DNA from: Actinomycetes bacterium
Lineage (GTDB): Bacteria; Actinomycetota; Acidimicrobiia; Acidimicrobiales; RAAP-2
DNA length: 64,000 bases
Reading direction: 5' to 3'
Assembly: GCA_021827705.1 (NCBI GenBank)
Contig: JAKAUQ010000005.1
Span: 33,306 to 97,305, forward strand
The position numbers were made by a program, and so were the translations under genes. Of the stretch, positions 34,989-47,266 are shown one piece after another. A model generated the notes under the pieces. It did no database searches, was not told where the DNA came from, and saw only the letters and a list, made by a program, of their open reading frames with translations. Every line of letters starts with the position of its first letter. Position 1 is the first letter of the stretch.

Positions 34989-35882
34989 TCAGCGCCCCGT
35001 CCAGGCGGCCGCCAGGATCTCGGCCAGCACCACGGGGGCGTCGCCCTGCACCGAGTGGCCGGATCCGGGAACCCCCACGACGCGCCCGTGGGGGAGCAGG
35101 CGCCGGAACTGCGCCTCGTCGGCGTCGTCGACGACCGAGCCCGGCCCGAGGGCCCGCACCAGGGTCACGGGCATGGTGAGGCGAGCCAGGCGCTCCCAGA
35201 GGTCTCCAGCGTCGGGGGCCTCGACGCTGGCGCGGGGATGGCGCTGGTGGCGCCAGACCCACGTCCCGTCGGGCCGCTGGATCGCGTTGTGGAGGATGCC
35301 GCGACGCAGCGAGCTCTCCGTGCGCGTCGGGTTGTGCTCGACGGTGCGCGCCAGGATCTCATCGAAGCTGGCGAAGGTGGCGGGCCCGTTGACGAAATCG
35401 GTGACGTGGCGGGACTTCTCGGGGGTGACGCCCGGCGTGATGTCGATGAGCGTGAGTGAGGCCACGAGGTCGGGTCGCCGGTCGCTGAGCGCAATGGCGA
35501 CCAGGCCCCCCAGCGACATCCCAACCAGGTGCCGGCCCGGCGGGGCCAGCGCCTCCCAGGCGGCGATCACGTCGCTGGCGTAGTCCTCGACGGCCACGGG
35601 GCCAAAGGGACTGGTGTCGGAGTGCCCGTGGCCGGGCAGGTCGAGCGCGAGGAGGGGGTGGCGCAGGGCCAGGGCCACCGTGTCGAAGGTGTGGGCGTTC
35701 TGGCCCACGCCGTGCAGGAAGATCGCCTCGGGCTCGCCCTCCCCGAACTGGAGACCGCTGAGCTGGCGCAGGCCGTCGACGGCCACGAAGCATCGCCGCA
35801 CCGTCGGCAGCGGACCGCTCAGGCCCCACTCGTCGAGGTTCTCTTGGAGGTAGGCGAACTCGTCGTAGGTGCCCGCGTTCAC
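34989..35882 (-). CDS. Alpha/beta hydrolase
   Basis: FLHGVGQNAHTFD, DLPGHGHSD, LVGMSLGGLVAI nucleophile elbow, GSGHSVQGDAP. Confidence 0.92.
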   Translation of the reverse strand: MNAGTYDEFAYLQENLDEWGLSGPLPTVRRCFVAVDGLRQLSGLQFGEGEPEAIFLHGVGQNAHTFDTVALALRHPLLALDLPGHGHSDTSPFGPVAVEDYASDVIAAWEALAPPGRHLVGMSLGGLVAIALSDRRPDLVASLTLIDITPGVTPEKSRHVTDFVNGPATFASFDEILARTVEHNPTRTESSLRRGILHNAIQRPDGTWVWRHQRHPRASVEAPDAGDLWERLARLTMPVTLVRALGPGSVVDDADEAQFRRLLPHGRVVGVPGSGHSVQGDAPVVLAEILAAAWTGR

Positions 35883-35898
35883 GCAGGCATCGTAGATG

Positions 35899-36291
35899 CT
35901 AGGCCTGGACCCCTTCGGCCTCGTTCTGGGCGGCCTGCTGCTTGGCGACCTCGGCGTGCACCTCGGCCATGTCCAGGGCCATCACCTTGGAGATGAGGTC
36001 CTCAAGCGCGCGCTCGGGCAGGGCGCCGGCCTCCGCGTACAAGACGACCTGCTCGCGGATGATCATCAGGGTGGGAATGGAGAAGATGTTGAAGGCCGCG
36101 GCCAGCTGCTGCTGGGCCTCGGTGTCGACCTTGCCGAAGACGATGTTGGGATGCGCCTCGGAGGACTTTTCGTACACCGGGGCGAACATCCGGCACGGGG
36201 CGCACCACGCGGCCCAGAAGTCGATGAGGACCACGTCGTGGGACGAGACGACCTCGTCGAAGGTCTCTGCGGTCAGCTGCACGGTTGCCAT
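35899..36291 (-). CDS. Thioredoxin family protein
   Basis: VVLIDFWAAWCAPCRMFAPVYEK, cis-Pro SIPTLMII. Confidence 0.93.
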   Translation of the reverse strand: MATVQLTAETFDEVVSSHDVVLIDFWAAWCAPCRMFAPVYEKSSEAHPNIVFGKVDTEAQQQLAAAFNIFSIPTLMIIREQVVLYAEAGALPERALEDLISKVMALDMAEVHAEVAKQQAAQNEAEGVQA

Positions 36292-36321
36292 CGGGCTCCC
36301 TCCTCGTGGCTCAGTGGAGCC

Positions 36322-36343
36322 AGTATACCCCCCTGGGTATAAC
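36322..36343 (-). promoter_or_regulatory. CsoR/CstR-like operator overlapping the thioredoxin promoter
   Basis: Perfect TATACCC-CCCT-GGGTATA palindrome (36324-36341) overlapping minus-strand -10 TATACT (36322-36327). Confidence 0.65.
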
Positions 36344-36389
36344 TCGTGACGGCCCGTCCCTGGCGCGCCTCGCGTGCTAGGAGAGGTGG

Positions 36390-37454
36390 GTGGAGCGAGC
36401 GACGGCGGCGGTGGTCCTGGCGGCGGGTGCCGGGACGCGCATGCGCTCGGCCCGGCCCAAGCCGCTCCAGCTGCTGTGCGGGCGCCCACTGACCGCCTAC
36501 GTCCTGGAGGCGCTCGCGTTACCCGAGATCTCGGCCACGGTGGTGGTCATCGGCCACCAGGCGGCCTGGGTCGAAAAGGAGCTGTCGGCCGACCTGGCCG
36601 CGCAGCGCGCGGTCGTCTTCGCCTACCAGGGTGAGCAGCTGGGTACGGGGCACGCAGTGGCGGTGGCCCGCGAGGCCCTGAGCGAGGTCGTCGGCGACGA
36701 CGGGGACGTCGTGATCGTGCCGGGCGACACCCCCCTGCTGGAAGGCCCCACGATTCGCGCGCTGCTGGCCGCCCACGCGTCCTCGGCGGCCGCGCTGACC
36801 TTGCTCACGGTGGAGCTCGACGATCCCGCAGGCTACGGCCGGGTCGAGCGGGCGCGCACCGGGCAGCCCGCTCGCATTGTCGAGGAGGCCGACGCGACCG
36901 CGGCCCAGCGCGCGATCCGCGAGGTGAACTCGGGCGTCCTGGTCGTGCGCGCCAGCGTCCTGTGGCCGGCGCTGCGGCGCATCGGCCGGGCCAACGCCCA
37001 AGGGGAGTACTACCTCACCGACCTGGTCGGGGTGCTCCACGAGGGCGGTCACGAGACGGCGGCGGTGCTGCTCGAGGACGCCGAGCAGGTGGCCGGGGTG
37101 AACGATCGCCGCCAGCTGGCGGCGGCCGAGGCCGTGGTGCGCCGGCGCATTCTCGAGGGCTGGCTCAGCCGCGGTGTGGATATCTGGGACCCGGCGACCA
37201 CCCACGTGGACGCCACGGTGCTGCTCGAGCCCGACGCGGCCATCCTGCCGGGCACGGTGCTGCGGGGACGCACGCGCGTGGGCGCGGGTGCCCGGGTCGG
37301 CCCCCACGCCCACTTGCGCGACGTCGTGGTGGGCGCCCGGGCGCGCGTGGGGACCGTCGAGGCGCGCAACGTGCGCATCGCGCCGGGTGCGCGCGTCGAC
37401 TCGTTCCAGGTCCTCGAGCCGGGTTCGTCCGTGGAGGCTGACGGCTCGGCGTGA
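36390..37454 (+). CDS. glmU: GlmU-like UDP-GlcNAc pyrophosphorylase with shortened C-terminal LbH region
   Basis: VLAAGAGTRMRSARPKPLQLLCGRPL, QLGTGHAV, PGDTPLL, EYYLTDLVGVL, AGVNDRRQLAAAE; 354 aa only. Confidence 0.9.
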   Translation: MERATAAVVLAAGAGTRMRSARPKPLQLLCGRPLTAYVLEALALPEISATVVVIGHQAAWVEKELSADLAAQRAVVFAYQGEQLGTGHAVAVAREALSEVVGDDGDVVIVPGDTPLLEGPTIRALLAAHASSAAALTLLTVELDDPAGYGRVERARTGQPARIVEEADATAAQRAIREVNSGVLVVRASVLWPALRRIGRANAQGEYYLTDLVGVLHEGGHETAAVLLEDAEQVAGVNDRRQLAAAEAVVRRRILEGWLSRGVDIWDPATTHVDATVLLEPDAAILPGTVLRGRTRVGAGARVGPHAHLRDVVVGARARVGTVEARNVRIAPGARVDSFQVLEPGSSVEADGSA

Positions 37455-37493
37455 CCCACCAGCGCCCCGCACCGGTCGCGGTACGCTACGACG

Positions 37494-38468
37494 GTGGAGT
37501 CCCTCGCCAAGAGGCGCCTGGTCATCGTGTCCGGGCGCGCGCACCCGGCCCTGGCGCGCGATATTGCCGACCGCCTCGGCGTCGAGGTCAGCGAGGCCAA
37601 CGTCCGGGAGTTCGCCAACGGCGAGATCCACTGCCGCTACGACGAGTCGATCCGCGGCGCCCACGTCTTCATCATCCAGACCCACGCCTCACCGGTGAAC
37701 GACGCCGTGATGGAGCAGCTGATCATGATCGACGCGGCCAAGCGGGCCTCGGCCAAGAGCATCACGGCGGTCGCCCCCAACTACGGCTACGCGCGTCAGG
37801 ACCGCAAGAGCACCGGACGCGAGCCCATCAGCGCCAAGCTCATCGCCAACATGCTCCAGACGGCCGGGGCCGACCGGGTGCTGTCGGTCGACTTCCACTC
37901 CGGGCAGATCCAGGGATTCTTCGACATACCCGTCGACCACCTGGTGGCCGCACCGGTGCTCGAGACCTACTTGCGGGCCCACGTCGACCCGCACAGCATC
38001 GTCGTGGTCGCTCCCGACGCCGGGCGCGTCAAGGTGGCCGAGCGCTACGCCCAGCACCTGGGGTGCGACCTGGCGCTGGTGCACAAGACCCGGCCCCACG
38101 GCATGGCTAACGTCGCCGAGGCGCGCCACGTGGTGGGATCCGTGCGCGGGCGCCACTGCGTGGTGATCGACGACATGATCGACACTGCGGGCACCATCGT
38201 GGCCGCGTGCGACCTGCTGAGGGCCCACGGCGCCGAGGACATCTGGGTCATGGCTACCCACGCGGTCTTCTCACCCCCGGCCGCCGAGCGGCTCTTCAAC
38301 GCCCCGGTCGGCCGGGTGATCGTCACCGACACCCTCCCGCTGCGCCCCGAGCAGCGCTTCGAGAAGCTCGAGGTCCTCTCCATCGCCACCATCATCGCCA
38401 ACGCCATCGCGGCGATCTTCGAGGAGTCGTCGGTCTCGTCGATCTTTGGCGGGGAGAACCAGGTCTGA
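37494..38468 (+). CDS. prs: Ribose-phosphate pyrophosphokinase
   Basis: SEANVREFANGEIHCRYDESIRGAHVFIIQ, PYGYARQDRK-like, VVIDDMIDTAGTI. Confidence 0.96.
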   Translation: MESLAKRRLVIVSGRAHPALARDIADRLGVEVSEANVREFANGEIHCRYDESIRGAHVFIIQTHASPVNDAVMEQLIMIDAAKRASAKSITAVAPNYGYARQDRKSTGREPISAKLIANMLQTAGADRVLSVDFHSGQIQGFFDIPVDHLVAAPVLETYLRAHVDPHSIVVVAPDAGRVKVAERYAQHLGCDLALVHKTRPHGMANVAEARHVVGSVRGRHCVVIDDMIDTAGTIVAACDLLRAHGAEDIWVMATHAVFSPPAAERLFNAPVGRVIVTDTLPLRPEQRFEKLEVLSIATIIANAIAAIFEESSVSSIFGGENQV

Positions 38469-38549
38469 GTTTCCCCCGGGGCGCGCAGCCGGTAGACTTG
38501 CCTCCCTGTGTGCGGCTGCCGGCGGCGGCTGCCGGGTGAAGGAGTCCAG

Positions 38550-39131
38550 ATGTCGCGGGTCACGTTGCAGGCGTCCACCGATCGGGAGGCGGGGTCGCGC
38601 GCGTCCCGTCGGCTGCGGCGCGCGGGTGACATCCCGGGCATCGTCTACGGTGCCGGGGTGTCCGCGCTCGCCGTGGCGGTGGACGCGCGGGCCTTTCGCC
38701 AGGCCGTTTCGGGCGAGCGGGGTCTGAACACCCTGATCGAGCTGAGCGCCGATGGCCGATCCTTCGTGGTCATGGCGCGCGAGGTCCAGCGCCATCCGGT
38801 GCGCGGCACGGTGGCCCACATCGACTTCCAGGTCGTGGACCCCGACGCTCCCGTCGTCGTCGAGGTGCCCCTGCACCTGGTCGGTGACGCCGTCGAGGTG
38901 CGCCACGCGGACTGGGAGGTCGACCAGCAGATCTTCGCCATCGAGCTGCGCACCCGGCCCGAGAGGATCCCCACCCACGTCGACGTGGACGTGTCGGCCC
39001 TGCACGCTGGCGCGTCGATCCGCCTGGGCGACGTGGTCCTGCCCGAGGGCGTCGACGCGATGGGCGACCCGAACGTCACGGTCGTGGCCACCCACGCAGG
39101 ACGGGCGACCAAGACCGGCGCACCGGCGTAA
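38550..39131 (+). CDS. rplY: 50S ribosomal protein L25/general stress protein Ctc
   Basis: GSRASRRLRRAGDIPGIVYGAG, HIDFQVVDPDAPVVVEVPLHLVGDA. Confidence 0.93.
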   Translation: MSRVTLQASTDREAGSRASRRLRRAGDIPGIVYGAGVSALAVAVDARAFRQAVSGERGLNTLIELSADGRSFVVMAREVQRHPVRGTVAHIDFQVVDPDAPVVVEVPLHLVGDAVEVRHADWEVDQQIFAIELRTRPERIPTHVDVDVSALHAGASIRLGDVVLPEGVDAMGDPNVTVVATHAGRATKTGAPA

Positions 39132-39135
39132 CGCC

Positions 39136-39750
39136 GTGGCGCCGGGGCGCGCCGACGGCGAGCGGCGGGGCGCTGCGAGCGCGTGGCTCCTGGTCGGCCT
39201 GGGCAATCCCGGCTCCCAGTACGCGGGGACGCGCCACAACGTGGGCGGTGACGCCGTGCGCCTGCTGGCCGAGCGCTGGGCGGTGCGCCTGCGGCGCGAG
39301 CGACGCCTCCTGGCCGAGATCGGGACCGCGCCCGCCGGCGACGGCGTGGTCCTGCTGGCGGTCCCCACGACGTACATGAACGAGTCGGGTGCTTCTGTCG
39401 CACCCCTGGTGCGCCGGGCGTCGCTGGCCAGCCTCGATCACCTGGTCATCGTGCACGACGAGCTGGACCTCGAGCCGGGTCGCCTCCGCCTCAAGGTGGA
39501 CGGGGGGCTGGCCGGGCACCACGGCCTGGAGTCGATCGCCCGCACGCTGGGAACGACGGCATTCACGCGGCTGCGCATCGGCATCGGCAAGCCTCCGCGC
39601 AAGGAGATGGGCGCCGACTACGTGCTGGCCCGCCTGAGCGGTGGGCGCCAGCGTGCCCGAGACGAGGACGTCGCGCGCGCTGCGGACATCCTGGAGATCC
39701 TGGTTACCCAGGGCGTCGACGAGGCCCAGCGCCAGGTGACGGCGCGGTGA
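39136..39750 (+). CDS. pth: Peptidyl-tRNA hydrolase
   Basis: LLVGLGNPGSQYAGTRHNVGGDAVRLLA, PTTYMNESGASV, IVHDELDLEPG, GLAGHHGLESI. Confidence 0.95.
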   Translation: MAPGRADGERRGAASAWLLVGLGNPGSQYAGTRHNVGGDAVRLLAERWAVRLRRERRLLAEIGTAPAGDGVVLLAVPTTYMNESGASVAPLVRRASLASLDHLVIVHDELDLEPGRLRLKVDGGLAGHHGLESIARTLGTTAFTRLRIGIGKPPRKEMGADYVLARLSGGRQRARDEDVARAADILEILVTQGVDEAQRQVTAR

Positions 39751-42700
39751 GCGCCAGCGCCGGGCTGCGGCGCGTCCTGGAGCGCCTGGCCCCGTCGCTG
39801 CGCGCGGCGGCGGCCCGGGGCACGGTGGCGCCCTCGACCTTTGCGACACCCGCGCTGGTGGCCGCGATGGCTCTGGAGGGGCCGGTGGCCGTGATGGTGG
39901 CGACCTCCCAGGACGCCCACCTGGTCGCTGAGGGGGTGGCGGCCTGGCTCGAGGATCCCCCGGCGGTCACTCTGGTGAGCGCCTGGGACATCCATCCCCT
40001 CGAGCGCGTGTCACCCGACGCGGCCGTCATGGCCGAGCGAACTCGCCTGCGCGCCGCGCTGGCCGATGGTACGGGTCCGCGCGTCGTCGTGGGAGCCGCA
40101 CGCGCCCTGGTGCAGATCGTTCCCCCCGAGCCGCCCGAGCTCCAGTGGGTGCGCCGGGGCCAGGCCATCGACCGTGACCAGCTGCTCGAGCGGCTGGTCG
40201 GGTGGGGGTATCGCCGCGAGTCCCAGGTCGAGCATCGCGGCGAGCTCGCGGTGCGCGGCGGGATCGTGGACCTGTGGTCGCCCGACCACGACCAGCCCGT
40301 GCGGCTCGACCTGTTCGGCGACGAGGTCGACCGGCTGACGGTCTTTGACCTGGCCAGCCAGCGCTCGGTGGGAGATCGCGACGTGGTGGTGCTGGCTCCG
40401 GCGCGCGAGTGGCTCCCCGGGCCGGCGGGCCGTGCGCGGGCGCGGGCCACCGCGACCACCCAGCCCTGGGCCGCCCCGGTGCTCGAGCGCATCGGGGCGG
40501 GCGAGCTCTTCGACGGCATGGAGGGGTGGCTGCCCCTGGTTACCGAGTCACGGCGGACGCTGCTCGACGAACTGGGGTCCTACACGATCGTGGTCATCGA
40601 ACCCGAGCGGATCGCGCTGCGCCTCGACGACGTGCTGGACGAGGAGAGCGAGCTGGCCAGTGTGGTGGCGGCCACGTGGCACGCACCGGGTCCGGTGCCC
40701 CTGCTCCACGAGGGGCGGGCGGCCCTGGAGGCGCACGCCGCCCTCTCCCTGGCGGCCGACCCTGCCCTGGCCGAGCCGGGGCTGGCCCCGCCCCCCGTCG
40801 TCCAGGGCGACCCGGCACGCATCGCCGCCCACGTGCGCGCGTGGCCGCGAGGGCGCCGGGGCGTCGTGTTGACCTCCAACCCCGCAGCCGTCGAGCGCAT
40901 GGCCGGCCAGCTGCGCGAGGAGGGGCTCAGCGTGACCACGGATCCGGCCGCGATCCTCGACACGCGTCTGAGCGTCGCCGTCAGCCACCTGCCGGCGGGA
41001 TTCTTTGCTCCCGAAGCCGACATCGTCGTGTGGAGCGAGTCCGACTTGACGGGACGGCGCAGTGCCCACCGGGCCGTGCGCACGCGCACGCGGGCCGTCG
41101 AGGGGTTCTTCGACGACTTCGCCGTCGGTGGGTACGTCGTCCACCGTCACCACGGCATCGCGCGCTTCGCGGGCACGACGGCGCGCGCCATCGCGGGCAC
41201 GGTGCGCGACTACCTGGTCCTGGAGTTCAAGGACGGGCGCAGCTACTGGCCCGCCGACCAGATGGAGGTCCTGACGCCCTACACGGGCGGCGACGCCCCC
41301 AGCCTGTCGCGCCTCGGCGGCGTGGACTGGCAGCGCACGCGGGCTCGGGCCCGGGCGGCGGCCTACCTGGTGGCTCAGGACCTCGTCGACCTGTACCGCC
41401 AGCGCTCCACGGCCAGTGGCCACGCCTTCGGTGCCGACACCACCTGGCAGCACGAGATGGAGGACCAGTTCGCCTACGACCTCACCGCGGACCAGGCCGT
41501 CGCGGTCGAGGCCGTCAAGGCCGACATGGAGGCGCCGCGCCCAATGGACCGGCTGGTCTGTGCCGACGTGGGCTTCGGCAAGACCGAGATCGCGGTGCGG
41601 GCGATCTTTAAGGCCGTCCAGGACGGCCGCCAGGCGGCCCTCCTGGTGCCGACGACGCTGCTGGCCAGCCAGCACCTGGCCACGTTGAGCGAGCGTTTCG
41701 CGGGCTTCCCGGTCCGCGTCGCGCTGCTCAGCCGATTCGTCGACGACGCCGCGACGCGCGAGACGCTGCGCGCCCTCGCCGAGGGCACCGTCGACGTCGT
41801 CGTGGGCACGCACCGCCTGCTCGGCGAGGACGTGCGGTTCGGCCAGCTCGGGCTGCTCATCGTGGACGAGGAGCAGCGCTTCGGTGTGGCCGACAAGGAG
41901 GCGATCAAGCGCCGCTGGGTGGGCATCGACGTGCTCACGCTCTCGGCCAGCCCGATCCCGCGAACGCTGGAGATGGCCCTGTCGGGCATCCGCGACCTGT
42001 CGATGGTGACGACCCCGCCAGCCGACCGGCGCCCCATCCTCACCCACGTGGGGCCCTACGACGAGGCGGCGGTCGTCGAGGCGGTGCGCCGCGAGCTCCT
42101 GCGCGAAGGCCAGGTCTTCTTCGTCCACAACCGGGTGGCCGACATCGAGCTGGTGGCCCAGCGCCTGGGTCGCCTGGTGCCCGACGCGCGTGTGGCGATC
42201 GCTCACGGGCAGATGGACGAGGGGACGCTCGAGCGCGTGATGATCGACTTCTGGGAGCGGCGCACCGACCTCCTGGTGTGCACCACCATCGTTGAGTCGG
42301 GCATCGACCTGCCTTCGGTCAACACCTTGATCGTGGACCGCGCCGAGCGCCTCGGCCTGGGCCAGCTGCACCAGTTGCGCGGCCGAGTGGGTCGCTCGGG
42401 CCAGCGCGCCTACGCGTACCTGTTCCACGCCGACGAGCACGCCCTCTCGGAGGCCGCCTACGAGCGCCTGCGGACCATCGGGGACAACACGGCGCTCGGC
42501 AGCGGCTTCAAGATCGCGATGCGCGACCTGGAGATCCGCGGTGCGGGCAACCTGCTGGGCCACGACCAGTCGGGCCCGGTGGCCGCCGTGGGCTACGACC
42601 TCTACGTCCAGCTCGTCGCCGAGGCTGTCGCCGAGGCCAAGGGCATCGCGCCCGCCGAGGTGGCCACCGTCAGCCTGGACGTCCCGGGCGAGGCCCACCT

Positions 42701-43130
42701 GCCGACGGACTACGTCGTGGGCGACGACGCCCGCCTCGAGGCGTATCGCCGACTGGCGGCCATCGAAGACGACGCCGCGCTGGCCGACCTGCGCGACGAG
42801 TGGCTCGACCGCTACGGACCGCTGCCGGCACCGGCGGTCGGGCTCATCGAGCTGGCGGCACTCCGCCTGGCGTGCTTGGCGGCGGGCATCACCGCGCTGA
42901 GCGCCCGCCCGCGCCCCGGGCGACGGGACCGGGTGGCGGTGCATCTGAGCCCGGTGACGCTGCCCTACAGCGTCCAGGTGCGCTTGCGGCGACGCTACGG
43001 CGCGCGCAGCTACGACGAGGCGGCACGCGAGGTGCGCGTGGAGCTAGCCGCGCGCGAGGTGTCCGCGTCGCGCCTGCGCGACCTGGTCCTCGAGGTGGCC
43101 GGACCCCAGGAGTCCGGCACGCCTGGGTAG
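39747..43130 (+). CDS. mfd: Transcription-repair coupling factor
   Basis: VCADVGFGKTEIAVRAIFKAV, VDEEQRFGVADKE, HHGIARFAG, QLRGRVGRSGQRAYAYL. Confidence 0.97.
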   Translation: MSASAGLRRVLERLAPSLRAAAARGTVAPSTFATPALVAAMALEGPVAVMVATSQDAHLVAEGVAAWLEDPPAVTLVSAWDIHPLERVSPDAAVMAERTRLRAALADGTGPRVVVGAARALVQIVPPEPPELQWVRRGQAIDRDQLLERLVGWGYRRESQVEHRGELAVRGGIVDLWSPDHDQPVRLDLFGDEVDRLTVFDLASQRSVGDRDVVVLAPAREWLPGPAGRARARATATTQPWAAPVLERIGAGELFDGMEGWLPLVTESRRTLLDELGSYTIVVIEPERIALRLDDVLDEESELASVVAATWHAPGPVPLLHEGRAALEAHAALSLAADPALAEPGLAPPPVVQGDPARIAAHVRAWPRGRRGVVLTSNPAAVERMAGQLREEGLSVTTDPAAILDTRLSVAVSHLPAGFFAPEADIVVWSESDLTGRRSAHRAVRTRTRAVEGFFDDFAVGGYVVHRHHGIARFAGTTARAIAGTVRDYLVLEFKDGRSYWPADQMEVLTPYTGGDAPSLSRLGGVDWQRTRARARAAAYLVAQDLVDLYRQRSTASGHAFGADTTWQHEMEDQFAYDLTADQAVAVEAVKADMEAPRPMDRLVCADVGFGKTEIAVRAIFKAVQDGRQAALLVPTTLLASQHLATLSERFAGFPVRVALLSRFVDDAATRETLRALAEGTVDVVVGTHRLLGEDVRFGQLGLLIVDEEQRFGVADKEAIKRRWVGIDVLTLSASPIPRTLEMALSGIRDLSMVTTPPADRRPILTHVGPYDEAAVVEAVRRELLREGQVFFVHNRVADIELVAQRLGRLVPDARVAIAHGQMDEGTLERVMIDFWERRTDLLVCTTIVESGIDLPSVNTLIVDRAERLGLGQLHQLRGRVGRSGQRAYAYLFHADEHALSEAAYERLRTIGDNTALGSGFKIAMRDLEIRGAGNLLGHDQSGPVAAVGYDLYVQLVAEAVAEAKGIAPAEVATVSLDVPGEAHLPTDYVVGDDARLEAYRRLAAIEDDAALADLRDEWLDRYGPLPAPAVGLIELAALRLACLAAGITALSARPRPGRRDRVAVHLSPVTLPYSVQVRLRRRYGARSYDEAAREVRVELAAREVSASRLRDLVLEVAGPQESGTPG

Positions 43131-43139
43131 GCTGGGCTG

Positions 43140-44218
43140 GTGCGTCGCGTCGTCACCGCTCTCATTGCCGCCCTGGTCCTCGCCGTGCTGGTGGGCCGCT
43201 TCAGCGCCTCGTCCGGGCTCCGCGTCAACGGCCAGGTCGCCTCGGCCGCGCAGGTGCGCGGTGAGCTGAGCGCCATCGCCAACTCGACCGCCCTGCAGTG
43301 CTACCTGACCGCGATCGACCCGGCCAGCTACGGTGCCGGTGCTGGCACCTCGACCATGGCGGCCAGTGGCGCGGCCGCGTGGTCGGACCTGCGCATCCAG
43401 GCCATGGCGATCAACCAGTACGTGCGCTCGAGCCTGCACTACCATCCCGGGGCCGATCTGGCCAAGGCGAAGGCCTCGTTAGAGTTGGAGATGACCCAGG
43501 CCGCAGCCACCGACTCCTTTACCTGCCCGGGCAGCGCGAGTACGGCTCTGGCCGCCATGACGCCGGCCATGCGCTCCCTCGAGGTGACCGCCCAGGCCGA
43601 TTCGCTCTACCTCGTCAACCGCCTGAACTCGACCATCCCCCTGACGACCGCGTCGCTGCACGCCTACTACGCGCACCACCGCTCGCAGTACGTGAGGATC
43701 TGCGTCAGCGTGGCTCTGGTGCCGGTGGCGAAGGTCTCGGCCTTCGCCCGGGCCCAGGCCGCGGGGGCCTCGGTGGCGACTCTGGCCAAGCACTTCTCCC
43801 TCGACCCCTCGGGGGCGCGGGGAGGCACCTACGGGTGCTACGGGCCGTCCTCGCCGTACTACGCCAGTGTGCGCGCCGACGTGGCGGGTCACCCCGTGGG
43901 CCACTTCCCCACGACCCCCTCGAGCACCACGCAGAACGGCACTACCTACGCGCTCTACGTGGCGGCGACCTCCGAGAGTCCGGCCACGTTCGCCGCCTCG
44001 GCGGCCCGCGTGCTGTCCGACGTCCGCAGCCTGAACACCCTCGGAGCTGATCAGGTGCGCAGCCGGGTGGTGGACCAGGCCACCGTGGCCGTCGACCCCG
44101 CGCTGGGCCAGTGGGTCCTGGGCTCGAACGGTCTGACGGTGAGTGCCCCGAGCGTGCCGGCGGCCTCGGCGGTCACGGGCGCGTCCGTGCTCGGCGCGCC
44201 GAGCGCTCTGACGTATCG

Positions 44219-44222
<4 letters not shown>
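43140..44222 (+). CDS. SurA/PpiC-like secreted foldase
   Basis: N-terminal signal/TM, SurA_N-like region, PpiC-like ALVPVAKVSAFARAQ...ARGGTYGCYGP; between mfd and mazG. Confidence 0.7.

Positions 44223-47262
<3,040 letters not shown>

Positions 47263-47266
<4 letters not shown>

Noticed and set aside
37451-38110. ORF after glmU as a frameshifted remainder of the missing acetyltransferase domain
   Set aside because: It is the wrong-frame translation of prs; no hexapeptide-repeat sequence is visible in any frame between 37454 and 37494.
40548-42944. 798-aa minus-strand ORF inside mfd
   Set aside because: Antisense shadow ORF with His/Arg/Gln/Asp-rich composition typical of high-GC frame artefacts; mfd on the plus strand is unambiguous. 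Same reasoning for other long antisense/off-frame ORFs (e.g. 4905-5966, 11067-12392, 13295-14713, 24..26 kb, 45153-46850, 59905-61323).
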